The notes beneath the pieces were generated by a model that was not told the DNA's origin, ran no database searches, and saw only the letters and a list, made by a program, of their open reading frames with translations. The position numbers and the translations under genes were made by a program. 15,286 nucleotides of DNA from Hyphococcus sp. GTDB lineage: Bacteria > Pseudomonadota > Alphaproteobacteria > Caulobacterales > Parvularculaceae. The stretch spans positions 1 through 15,286 of the forward strand of contig BQJG01000075.1 of the NCBI GenBank assembly GCA_021604585.1, given 5' to 3'. Positions 1 through 7,178 of this stretch are shown here, piece after piece (position 1 is the stretch's first letter; each line of letters begins with the position of its first letter).

Positions 1-69
1 ATATCCGTCGCTATAGAAGCGCTCCCGCACGCAGCTCGGACATGTTTACGGGCCTGCTGGATTTGAGAT

Positions 70-146
70 CGGAGTGTAGCTCAGCCTGGTAGAGCACTGT
101 CTTCGGGAGGCAGGGGCCGGAGGTTCGAATCCTCTCACTCCGACCA
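70..146 (+). tRNA. tRNA-Pro (anticodon CGG)
   Basis: This is a full cloverleaf of 77 nt with the 3' CCA encoded in the DNA. The acceptor stem pairs CGGAGTG (70-76) with CACTCCG (136-142), followed by discriminator A143 and CCA. The anticodon stem pairs CTGTC (97-101) with GGCAG (109-113) around the loop TTCGGGA, which places anticodon CGG at 104-106, so it reads proline codon CCG. The T arm carries GGTTCGAATCC and the D arm TAGCTCAG...GGTAGAGC. It lies tail-to-tail with the acyl-CoA dehydrogenase gene only 16 nt away. No integrase or duplicated 3' end is visible nearby. Confidence 0.97.
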
Positions 147-162
147 GTTTTCGCATCAGCTT

Positions 163-1959
163 TTACGCGCTCAACAATTCCGGGTCGATTTTCGCCAACG
201 CCTTCGCGCCCGCCGTCACGGCGTCCGTCAGGCTGACCGCTTCGGTCAGGTAATTGTCGGCGAAGAACGACGCGATGGCGATGCGGCTTTCATGATAGGC
301 CTTGTCGACGCCCTCATTGACCGCGAGGGCTGCGGCCAGCGCGCCCTTGGCGAGATAATAGCCGCCGGCCACATTGCCGAATTGTTTGAGATAGGGCGTT
401 GCGCCGGCCAGCACGCTTTCCGGATTTTTCGCCGCCGCCGACAGCAACCATTCCGTAGACTGAAGAAGCGCGTCGCCCGCCGCAGCGAGCCGCGCGCCAA
501 TGCGCTGCAAACCCTCGCGTTTGGCGGCTTTCAACATGCCGGCTTCGGACTCGACTTCGGCGAGGAACGCCCGCGCCGCCGCGCCGCCATCGCCCTGAAG
601 TTTGCGGCCGACAAGATCCATCGCCTGAATGCCGTTGGTTCCTTCATAGATCGCAGCGATGCGCGCATCGCGCAGATGCTGGGCGGCGCCGGTTTCTTCG
701 ATATAGCCCATGCCGCCATGCACCTGCACGCCGAGCGAGGCGACATCATTGGCGCGGTCCGTGGACCACCCTTTTGAGATCGGCGTCAGCAATTCTTCGA
801 GCGCTTTGGCGTCGCGCCGCGTGTCTTCATCGCTGGAATGATGCGACAGATCATAAGCCACCGCATTGGCGTAACAGATCGCGCGCGCGGCGTCGGTCAG
901 CGCCTTCATGGAGTAAATCATCCGGCGGACATCGGGGTGTTCGTAGATCGCGATCATCTCGCCGCCTTTAACGCCCGGCGCCCTGCCCTGCTTGCGATCC
1001 TGCGCATAGGCCAGCGCCCGCTGGAACGCGCGTTCGGCGACGCCGACGCCCTGCACGCCGACATCGAGGCGCGCGGCGTTCATCATCACGAACATATTGC
1101 GCAAGCCCTTGTTCTCTTCGCCGAGCAGCGTGCCGTAGCACTCGCCGCGATCGCCAAACGCCATCACGCAAGTGGGCGAGCCGTGCAGGCCCATCTTTTC
1201 TTCGAGCTTGATGCAATGCGCGTCATTGCGCTCGCCCAGCGAGCCGTCATCGTTCACATGAAATTTCGGCACAAGGAACATCGAAATCCCCGCCGTGCCT
1301 TCCGGCGCATCGGGCAAGCGCGCGAGCACCAGATGCACCACATTGTCGGTCATGTCGTGATCGCCATAGGTGATGAAGATTTTCTGACCGCTGATCTTGT
1401 AGCGACCGTCACCCATAGGCTCCGCCTTGGTGCGGATCGCCGACAAGTCCGAACCCGCCTGCGGCTCTGTGAGGTTCATGGTGCCGGTCCACGCGCCCGA
1501 GACCATTTTTTCAAGATATAATTTCTTTTGTTCGTCCGTACCCGCATGAATGAGCGCTTTGACCGCGCCGGTGGTCAAGGTTGTGCCGATGGCGAAGGAC
1601 ATACAGGCGCCGTTGAGCCCATCCACCAACGCAATCGCCAGGGTCGACGGCAAGCCTTGCCCGCCGGCGCTTTCAGGAAAGGCCAGCGACGACCAGCCGC
1701 CTTCCACATATTGCGCATAGGCTTCCTTGAAACCCGGCGTTGTGCGTACGACGCCGTTTTCAAGCCGCGCGCCATTCTGGTCGCTGGCTTCGTTCAGGGG
1801 GGCGATCACGCCATCGCAGAACTTGCCCATCTCCTCAAGGATCGCCGCCACAAGATCTTCGCTGAGTTCGGGGAACGTCCCCGACGATTCCAGAGCAGCG
1901 AACCCGGCCGAATGATCGAGGATAAAGCGCATGTCGCGAATAGGCGTTCTGAAGGTCAT
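163..1959 (-). CDS. Acyl-CoA dehydrogenase (FadE/DmdC-like, about 600 residues)
   Basis: This FAD-dependent enzyme introduces an alpha,beta double bond into an acyl-CoA and passes electrons to electron-transfer flavoprotein. It is the long cytoplasmic type related to 3-methylmercaptopropionyl-CoA dehydrogenase (DmdC) and related FadE proteins. Visible signatures are LTEPQAGSDLS (residues about 163-173, flavin-binding loop), ISGQKIFIT (189-197), QVHGGMGYIEE (412-422) and IYEGTNGIQAMDLVGRKL (437-454). The glutamate at about 439 is in the catalytic-base position. The last 140 residues are the extra C-terminal helical domain of this subfamily. The frame stays open further upstream, but the start was set at the MTFRTPIRDM methionine because a GGGAG ribosome site sits just before it; this gives 598 residues, normal for the family. 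The gene stands alone, divergent from the beta-barrel gene. Its true substrate cannot be read from sequence. Confidence 0.95.
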   Translation of the reverse strand: MTFRTPIRDMRFILDHSAGFAALESSGTFPELSEDLVAAILEEMGKFCDGVIAPLNEASDQNGARLENGVVRTTPGFKEAYAQYVEGGWSSLAFPESAGGQGLPSTLAIALVDGLNGACMSFAIGTTLTTGAVKALIHAGTDEQKKLYLEKMVSGAWTGTMNLTEPQAGSDLSAIRTKAEPMGDGRYKISGQKIFITYGDHDMTDNVVHLVLARLPDAPEGTAGISMFLVPKFHVNDDGSLGERNDAHCIKLEEKMGLHGSPTCVMAFGDRGECYGTLLGEENKGLRNMFVMMNAARLDVGVQGVGVAERAFQRALAYAQDRKQGRAPGVKGGEMIAIYEHPDVRRMIYSMKALTDAARAICYANAVAYDLSHHSSDEDTRRDAKALEELLTPISKGWSTDRANDVASLGVQVHGGMGYIEETGAAQHLRDARIAAIYEGTNGIQAMDLVGRKLQGDGGAAARAFLAEVESEAGMLKAAKREGLQRIGARLAAAGDALLQSTEWLLSAAAKNPESVLAGATPYLKQFGNVAGGYYLAKGALAAALAVNEGVDKAYHESRIAIASFFADNYLTEAVSLTDAVTAGAKALAKIDPELLSA

Positions 1960-2169
1960 GTCAGTCTCCCTGATTGCTTTCCTTATGCAGCATTTCATGA
2001 AGTTTTCGTAGGGAGAATCGCAGTTTCTGATTACTCCGCGTTCAGGTTTTTCACATCGGCGCGAGCCGCATTCGTTTTGGCGCATTCGAGATTGAAATCT
2101 GTCGAGACCATAGGCACGTCCGCGCTCCCCCGGGCGGAATGACCCGCTCAGTAAAAGTGAGAAACCCTT

Positions 2170-2772
2170 ATGCGTAAGATAATGATCGCAGGCGCCCTTA
2201 TTGGTGCAACTGTGGCGACCTCCGCTCACGCGGAAACCTACGGCAAAATCTTTGGCGGCGCCGTTTATGGCGGCGACCACGATATCACGGCGACTATTCC
2301 GGGCGTTGGAACCGGCGCTGGCGAACTCGATACGGACACCGGCTTCGTTGTCGGCGGCGCCTATGGCGTAAACGCGTCAGACTTCCTCAGCTTTGAAGGC
2401 GAGCTCGCCTATCGCTCCAACAATGTGGATAGCGGCGTTGTCGCTGGCGTTCCATTTGACGGCGACGGCGACTTGAACGCGCTCAGCTTTATGGGCAACG
2501 CCATAGTAAAGGCGCCCGGCGCCTCCGGCTTCACGCCTTATGTGGGCGCCGGCGCCGGTCTGGCGCGGGTCGGCGGCGAAGGCGATCATGACCTCGTCTT
2601 CGCCTACCAGGCGTTTGGCGGCGTCAGCAAAGACCTCAGCGACAAATTGAGCGCTGGTCTTGAGTACCGTTATCTCGACGCCAATGAGGCGACGCTCACC
2701 GACTCGCTCGGCACGATCAACACCGAATATGACTCGCACAGCGTCAATCTGGTGCTGACGCGCCGCTTCTAA
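2170..2772 (+). CDS. Small outer-membrane beta-barrel protein (OmpA/OmpW-like porin fold)
   Basis: This 200-residue exported protein begins with a clear Sec signal peptide: MRK, a hydrophobic core to about residue 17, then SAHA with cleavage expected before E22. The mature part is rich in Gly, Ala, Asp and alternating hydrophobic residues, as in amphipathic beta-strands. It contains TPYVGAGAGLARVGG (about 120-135) and GLEYRYLD, and ends in VLTRRF. The terminal Phe is the usual signal for outer-membrane barrel assembly. The length fits an eight-stranded barrel of the outer-membrane beta-barrel families. Such proteins have roles in envelope integrity, adhesion or passage of small solutes; nothing here picks one. 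The gene is followed by a hairpin and looks monocistronic. Confidence 0.88.
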   Translation: MRKIMIAGALIGATVATSAHAETYGKIFGGAVYGGDHDITATIPGVGTGAGELDTDTGFVVGGAYGVNASDFLSFEGELAYRSNNVDSGVVAGVPFDGDGDLNALSFMGNAIVKAPGASGFTPYVGAGAGLARVGGEGDHDLVFAYQAFGGVSKDLSDKLSAGLEYRYLDANEATLTDSLGTINTEYDSHSVNLVLTRRF

Positions 2773-2786
2773 CTGATCGCGACATT

Positions 2787-2819
2787 GGCGGGCGCAAGGA
2801 ACATTTTGTTGCGCCCGCC
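2787..2819 (+). terminator. Terminator-like hairpin after the beta-barrel gene
   Basis: A perfect 11-bp inverted repeat, GGCGGGCGCAA (2787-2797) and TTGCGCCCGCC (2809-2819), flanks an 11-nt loop. It starts 15 nt after the stop codon. Only a short T-run (ATTT) follows, so termination may be partial or helped by other factors. Confidence 0.7.
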
Positions 2820-2893
2820 ATTTCGGCCCGCCATCCCGGCCAGGCGCTGTGAATTGATTTGACGCCACCCTGCTGCAGGCGCAGGCTGCGCCC

Positions 2894-3574
2894 ATGTTAG
2901 AAACAGCAAAACGCCGTTTTCTCGATATTCTCGCCTCAATCTATATCTATAACGAACATCGCGGGTATAGCAGCATCGACCGCGTGCTGGAGGCGATCTA
3001 CGCGCGCTTCCCGAATGAAACCGGCTTCATCGCCCGGGTCGAAAAGCACCGCAGCGACGAACGCAAGCATTATTTGATGTTCCGCCGCTATTTCGAAGCG
3101 CGCGGCTATATGCCGTATTCTGTGGACAAAAGCTGCGGCCATATCGACAAGCTGATCAAGCTAACCTTCGGCTGCGGCGTCGATGAACTCGACCATGATA
3201 CGATCGTTGCGGACGACCAGCTGTTCTTCAAACTGTGCCGCGTCATCATGATCACTGAAATTCGCGGCATGAACCAGCTTGACGTGTTGCTGGAAAACGC
3301 CTTCGTCAAAACAGACCGAATGTTGATGAAGATTTTCGCCGTGATCCGCCGTGACGAGCCGAGCCATTGGACGCCCTATCGCGACTGGCTGAAGGAAAAG
3401 AATGGCGGCGAACCGTTATGGTCGGAGCGCGCATCCGATGCGCTGGTGCACGCCAGTCTCGTGCTTTACAAAGTGCCGACGCTCTATCTCACGCCAAACC
3501 TCAAGCGGCGAACGCACTGGCACGATGAAAGCGATGGCGAAACCAGACTTGAAATGGCGGTCGCGGGCATTTAA
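2894..3574 (+). CDS. Ferritin-like di-iron protein
   Basis: This 226-residue helical protein shows the ligand pattern of a ferritin-like four-helix bundle: E21 on the first helix, DE56RKH59 on the second, E122 on the third and DE155PSH158 on the fourth. The paired ExxH motifs plus two single glutamates are what a non-haem di-iron site needs. Such proteins act as oxidases, oxygenases or iron/peroxide handlers. No signal peptide is seen, so it should be cytoplasmic. The C-terminal part (about 165-226) lies outside the bundle and has no recognised motif. The ribosome site is weak. It is separated from the barrel gene by a hairpin and faces the HxlR gene with a 30-nt gap. The fold assignment is sound; the reaction is unknown. 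Confidence 0.78.
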   Translation: MLETAKRRFLDILASIYIYNEHRGYSSIDRVLEAIYARFPNETGFIARVEKHRSDERKHYLMFRRYFEARGYMPYSVDKSCGHIDKLIKLTFGCGVDELDHDTIVADDQLFFKLCRVIMITEIRGMNQLDVLLENAFVKTDRMLMKIFAVIRRDEPSHWTPYRDWLKEKNGGEPLWSERASDALVHASLVLYKVPTLYLTPNLKRRTHWHDESDGETRLEMAVAGI

Positions 3575-3604
3575 CGCCATAACCGTTGTGCGAGACCGGC
3601 GGCG

Positions 3605-4297
3605 TTATTCTTCGTCAGGAGGCGGCGCGTCGCACACTTCGGCGTAATCGACGCAACGCAGCCATGAATTAACTGTGCGTGTAAGGTCTTTGGGGCCGAC
3701 AATATTTAGAGCGCCGTCGCGGATCGCATCTTTGTAACGAAGGTGCCCCAGCCAACAATCGGTCATGGTGCGAACTGTCGTCTTGAAATAGATATCCACG
3801 TCGCGGCCGGGATCCTTTATACAGACATCGACTTTGTCGTTTTGCACAACCAGCCACCAGATCTGGTCATTGCGCATATCCTCGAACTCGAAACGCAACG
3901 TAGTCTCCGATCCAGGCAGCTTGTCGGTTGCGATCGTGCGCTCAAGATAAAGCATCAACAATTCAACATCGTAATCTTCGTCAACGAGATGCTCTTTCGC
4001 CCAGCGCATGCCCCAGTCGCCGAGCCCTTTGAGGACTGGTCCCAATTCTTCGCAAGCGGGCGTCGGAAAATATTCGTAAGTTTTCTGGCCGGGAATTTTT
4101 CGTTTTACGATCAGGCCGTGCTCAGTCAACGCTTTGAGGCGGCTGGTCAACAGCGCTGGCGAGATTGTCCCGAGTCCGCGTTGTAAAACGTTGAACCGCC
4201 GACCTCCGACCAGCAGTTCACGCACAATCAACAGCGTCCAGCGGTCGCCAAGAAGCTCCGTCGCCTTCGCGATGGGGCAGAATTGGCCGTATTGCAT
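3605..4297 (-). CDS. HxlR-family winged-helix transcriptional regulator with C-terminal extension
   Basis: This is a 230-residue DNA-binding regulator. Residues 1-100 are a typical HxlR winged helix: CPIAKATELLGDRWTLLIVRELL (7-29), then GGRRFNVLQRGLGTISPALLTSRLKALTEHGLI (31-63), with the recognition helix in the ISPALLTSRLK part and a wing at 64-76. Residues about 105-230 form an extra alpha/beta domain, as in HxlR proteins fused to a sterol-carrier-like (SCP2) fold, so it may sense a small hydrophobic ligand; that assignment is inferred from length and pattern. The ATG at 4297 was chosen over a GTG at 4321 because GGGAGGGAG lies at ideal spacing before it and MQYGQFCPIA matches family starts. 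It is divergent from the microprotein/methyltransferase genes, which it probably controls. Confidence 0.9.
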   Translation of the reverse strand: MQYGQFCPIAKATELLGDRWTLLIVRELLVGGRRFNVLQRGLGTISPALLTSRLKALTEHGLIVKRKIPGQKTYEYFPTPACEELGPVLKGLGDWGMRWAKEHLVDEDYDVELLMLYLERTIATDKLPGSETTLRFEFEDMRNDQIWWLVVQNDKVDVCIKDPGRDVDIYFKTTVRTMTDCWLGHLRYKDAIRDGALNIVGPKDLTRTVNSWLRCVDYAEVCDAPPPDEE

Positions 4298-4363
4298 CGG
4301 GCTCTCCCTCCCGCGTCCCACTTCATATCCCGAAGCGAGTTACTTCAAAATCTGTAGCGCTGA

Positions 4364-4380
4364 GCTTCAGTCCGTGAAGC
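4364..4380. promoter_or_regulatory. Candidate operator dyad in the HxlR/methyltransferase divergent region
   Basis: GCTTCA (4364-4369) and TGAAGC (4375-4380) form an exact inverted repeat with a 5-nt spacer. It lies in the 147-nt gap between the divergent regulator and the 4445 gene. Related CTTC/GAAG and ACTTCA words occur at 4321-4346. It is a plausible autoregulator site, unproved. Confidence 0.4.
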
Positions 4381-4444
4381 ATTTTCCGCCGCGCTGGTCC
4401 CGTATGACCCGTTCATCGAAACGAGGCAAGCGAGGGAACCGCCC

Positions 4445-4651
4445 ATGACTGCTCATATTGAACGCTATATCGCGTCTTTGAATACTTCTTGGGCGCCGTC
4501 TCGACTCACACGCTTCGCCGAGACGGCGAAGAAGACTGGAATCGCATCCAGCCTCGTGGGCCTCGGCGCGGCGCTGCATCTCGCCTGGCACGCGCTGCCT
4601 TTCTTTGAAGCAGCCACTGCAGGCGGGCTCGTCCTTGCTTGCCATTCATAA
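4445..4651 (+). CDS. Small hypothetical membrane protein (68 residues)
   Basis: I do not recognise this protein. It has a basic, amphipathic N-terminus (residues 1-30, ending in AKK) followed by a hydrophobic stretch, IASSLVGLGAALHLAWHALPFF (33-54), and a second weaker one (56-66), ending CHS. This suggests a single-pass or hairpin inner-membrane microprotein. Support for it being real is a GAGGGA ribosome site 8-10 nt before the ATG, GC-rich third positions in the second half, and its place as first gene of an apparent unit, 28 nt ahead of the methyltransferase and divergent from an HxlR regulator. It could instead be a leader ORF for the downstream gene. Confidence 0.6.
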   Translation: MTAHIERYIASLNTSWAPSRLTRFAETAKKTGIASSLVGLGAALHLAWHALPFFEAATAGGLVLACHS

Positions 4652-4679
4652 AATCAACCAATGAAAACAGGAGAAACCC

Positions 4680-5744
4680 ATGACGGTGAATGTGAACCCT
4701 ACCGAAGTTTTTGCAGGACAGGTTGTCGGCGATGTCGCCGCCGCGCTGTCCGGCGTGCTGACCAACCTCGGCCATAAGCTCGGGCTCTATAAAGCCATGG
4801 CCGGCGCCGGATCGCTGACGCCGGACGCACTGGCGCAAAAAACCGGTCTCGCCGAGCGGTATGTCCGCGAATGGCTGAACAATCAGACTGCCGGCGGCTA
4901 TGTCGCTTATGATCCAGCATCAAAAACATATGAATTGCCAGACGCCCATGTTCCCGTCCTCGCCGATGAAAACAGCCCGGTGTTCCTGATACCGGCGCTG
5001 GAAGTCGCCGCTTCGCTGTGGTTCGACGAAGACAAGATCGCCAACGCCTTTCGCACTGGCGACGGCATCGCCTGGGCCGATCATCACGAGCGTTTGTTCT
5101 GCGGCACTGAGGCTTTGTTCAAACCCGGTTATAAGACCAGCCTCATCGCCGACTGGATCGGCGCGCTCGACGGCGTATCGGAAAAACTTCAGCACGGCGG
5201 CAAGGTCGCCGATATTGGCTGCGGCCATGGCGCGTCAGCAATCCTGATCGCCAAGGCTTTCCCAAAAGCGAAGGTGCATGGTTTTGACAGCCACCTTCGC
5301 TCCGTCGAAACGGCGCGCAAGCGCGCAAACGAGGCAGGCTCGGGAACCAATATTGCTTTCGACGCCGCCACAGCGAAAAACTTTCCGGGGAAAGACTATG
5401 ACCTTGTCTGCTATATGGACTGCCTGCACGATATGGGCGATCCGCTCGGCGCCGCGCGACACGCCTTTGCCGCATTGAAGCCCGGCGGAAGCGTCTTGCT
5501 GGTGGAGCCCGCTGCGGCCGACTCGGTTGAGGACAACATCAATCCGGTGAGCCGCCTTTATTACGCGGCGTCGACTTGCGTCTGCACGCCTTGCTCCAAA
5601 TCGCAGGAAGTTGGAACGGCGCTGGGCGCCCAGGCTGGCCCGGCGCGCCTGTCCGCACTCCTGAAAGAGGCGGGATTCGCCAGCGTCCGCGTGGCGGCAA
5701 CGACGCCGTTCAACATTATCCTTGAAGCGCGCAAGTCGTCATAG
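4680..5744 (+). CDS. Class I SAM-dependent methyltransferase with N-terminal winged helix (Rv2258c-like)
   Basis: This 354-residue protein has two parts. Residues about 20-95 form a winged-helix domain (LGLYKAMAGAGSLTPDALAQKTGLAERYVREWLNNQTAGGYV), as in methyltransferases that dimerise through such a domain. Residues about 145-350 are a Rossmann methyltransferase. Motif I is VADIGCGHGAS (177-186), the acidic SAM-ribose ligand is D203 in VHGFDSH, CLHDM (249-253) lies at the motif IV region, and LKPGG (266-270) precedes strand 5. It is probably cytoplasmic and acts on a small molecule; the substrate is unknown. A GGAG ribosome site precedes the ATG. It follows the microprotein by 28 nt and ends at a strong hairpin. 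Unusual is a cysteine cluster, C300/C302/C305. Confidence 0.9.
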   Translation: MTVNVNPTEVFAGQVVGDVAAALSGVLTNLGHKLGLYKAMAGAGSLTPDALAQKTGLAERYVREWLNNQTAGGYVAYDPASKTYELPDAHVPVLADENSPVFLIPALEVAASLWFDEDKIANAFRTGDGIAWADHHERLFCGTEALFKPGYKTSLIADWIGALDGVSEKLQHGGKVADIGCGHGASAILIAKAFPKAKVHGFDSHLRSVETARKRANEAGSGTNIAFDAATAKNFPGKDYDLVCYMDCLHDMGDPLGAARHAFAALKPGGSVLLVEPAAADSVEDNINPVSRLYYAASTCVCTPCSKSQEVGTALGAQAGPARLSALLKEAGFASVRVAATTPFNIILEARKSS

Positions 5745-5767
5745 CGAAACCATAACCAACCTTGCGA

Positions 5768-5805
5768 AAACGGCGCGCCTACGGGTGACGAGGGGCGCGC
5801 CGTTT
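5768..5805 (+). terminator. Strong terminator-like hairpin after the methyltransferase
   Basis: A perfect 12-bp inverted repeat, AAACGGCGCGCC (5768-5779) and GGCGCGCCGTTT (5794-5805), flanks a 14-nt loop. It begins 23 nt after the methyltransferase stop. The right arm itself ends in TTT but no longer T-run follows. It separates the methyltransferase unit from the monooxygenase gene. Confidence 0.7.
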
Positions 5806-5815
5806 GCTATAGCGG

Positions 5816-5865
5816 CCCGATCACGACTGGCTCTTCTTGAACTCCAATATGCCGCACCCGATCAC
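5816..5865 (+). repeat. Pair of 9-nt direct repeats upstream of the FAD monooxygenase
   Basis: CCCGATCAC occurs at 5816-5824 and again at 5857-5865, 41 nt apart, just before the monooxygenase start at 5898. The second copy continues into CCGA-TCAC-TCGG, a short dyad. A weak promoter (TTGAAC at 5837-5842, 17-nt spacer, GATCAC at 5860-5865) would overlap it. A regulatory role is possible but unsupported beyond position. Confidence 0.3.
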
Positions 5866-5897
5866 TCGGATTGGCTGCGGCGCCGCGAGAGCAAAAA

Positions 5898-7076
5898 ATG
5901 AAAATCGCGATTAGCGGCGCGGGAGTCGCTGGCCCTTCTCTTGCGCACTGGTTATTGAAGGCCGGCCACGAGCCGGTGCTGATCGAACAGGCGCCGGAAT
6001 TTCGAGCCGGCGGATATGTGATCGATTTCTGGGGACTGGGCTACGAGCTTGCCTGCCGCATGGGACTCGAACAGTCGATTCTTGACGCTGGTTACCAGAT
6101 TGGCGAAATCCGCATCGTGACGGAATCAGGAAAGACGCGCGCCAGCCTCGACGCGTCGGTCTTCGGACAATTGACCAATAACCGCTTCACCAGCCTGCCG
6201 CGCGGAGAGCTGTCAAGAATTATCTATACGACCGTCAAAGACCGCGTTGAGACGATGTTCGGCGAAACTATGACCGCAATCGAGGACCACGATTCCGGCG
6301 TGCGGGTTTCATTTGAAAATAGCGGCGACCGCGCGTTTGATCTTGTGATCGGCGCCGACGGACTACACTCCAATGTTCGCCGCTTAGCCTTTGGGCCGGA
6401 AAAACAGTTCGAGCACGAGCTCGGCTATCGCGTCGCTGCTTTTGAAGTTTCCGCCTATCAGCCGCGTGATGAATTAATCTACATGCTGCATGCCGAGCCG
6501 GGAAAACAAATCGCCCGTTTCGCTTTGCGCGGCGACCGCACTTTGGTGCTGCTGGTTTACCGTGCAGAACCTGGCGCACCTGCGCCGCGCGAGGAAGCTG
6601 AGCAAAAATCCGAGCTGCGGCGGGTTTTCGCGAATACGGGCTGGGAAAGCGCGCGCATGCTCGAAGCGATGGAGCGCGTGAGCGATGTTTATTTCGACAA
6701 TGTCAGCCAGATCCGAATGCCGCAATGGACGAAGGGACGCGTTGCACTCATCGGCGATGCAGCCGCCGCCGTGTCGTTGCTTGCCGGAGAAGGCACCGGG
6801 CTCGCGATGACTGAAAGCTATGTGCTCGCCGGAGAGCTCATGAAAGCCGGCGGTGATTATCGCGCGGCCTTCGCAGCGTATGAACGGCAATTACAGCCCT
6901 TCCTCGCCGAAAAACAAAAGGCCGCAGTCAATTTTGCTTCATCATTCGCGCCGAAAACGAAACTCGGCATGTGGTTGCGGGTGCAGGCAACTCGCCTGAT
7001 GGGTTTCGCGCCGCTCGCCAACCTATTGCTCGGCCCCAGCGTCCGTGACGATTTCGAGCTTCCGGACTATTTCTGA
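5898..7076 (+). CDS. FAD-dependent monooxygenase (PHBH/UbiH fold)
   Basis: This 392-residue enzyme is a single-component flavin hydroxylase (COG0654-like) that uses NAD(P)H and oxygen to hydroxylate or otherwise oxidise a small, often aromatic, substrate. Its hallmarks are the N-terminal dinucleotide fold ISGAGVAGPSLAHWL (5-19) with E30 at the end of strand 2, the DG motif DLVIGADGLHSNVRR (148-162), and the GD motif RVALIGDAAAAVSLLAGEGTGLAMTES (281-307). There is no signal peptide. Start ATG 5898 was chosen because the flavin fold begins directly there and GAGA lies upstream; the frame extends only 9 codons further, from a TTG. It follows the methyltransferase on the same strand, but the hairpin at 5768 suggests separate transcription. 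Relatives include tetracycline-destructase-like enzymes; the substrate here is unknown. Confidence 0.92.
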   Translation: MKIAISGAGVAGPSLAHWLLKAGHEPVLIEQAPEFRAGGYVIDFWGLGYELACRMGLEQSILDAGYQIGEIRIVTESGKTRASLDASVFGQLTNNRFTSLPRGELSRIIYTTVKDRVETMFGETMTAIEDHDSGVRVSFENSGDRAFDLVIGADGLHSNVRRLAFGPEKQFEHELGYRVAAFEVSAYQPRDELIYMLHAEPGKQIARFALRGDRTLVLLVYRAEPGAPAPREEAEQKSELRRVFANTGWESARMLEAMERVSDVYFDNVSQIRMPQWTKGRVALIGDAAAAVSLLAGEGTGLAMTESYVLAGELMKAGGDYRAAFAAYERQLQPFLAEKQKAAVNFASSFAPKTKLGMWLRVQATRLMGFAPLANLLLGPSVRDDFELPDYF

Positions 7077-7178
7077 ATGCGTTGTTCGCGTTTCTCCTGC
7101 GGTCGATCGCTTAGCCGCTAGATAGAAGAATCCATATTTCAGAGGACGGGCAGCCATAGCGCTGCTATAGGGCACGTC

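Noticed and set aside
1..69. Frame open from base 1 to a TGA at 64-66
   Set aside because: It is too short to tell a gene end from chance. Nothing else could be supported in these 69 bases.
70..146. tRNA-Pro as an integration site for a mobile element
   Set aside because: No integrase, no repeated tRNA 3' end and only ordinary metabolic genes follow.
292..2142. Long plus-strand open frames (292-777, 838-1521, 1528-2142) opposite the acyl-CoA dehydrogenase
   Set aside because: They are antisense shadows in GC-rich coding DNA. They have no family motifs, and the minus-strand frame is a full-length recognised enzyme.
1960..2280. 107-codon upstream extension of the acyl-CoA dehydrogenase frame
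   Set aside because: It lacks family similarity and overlaps the signal-peptide region of the beta-barrel gene. A good ribosome site sits at the inner methionine.
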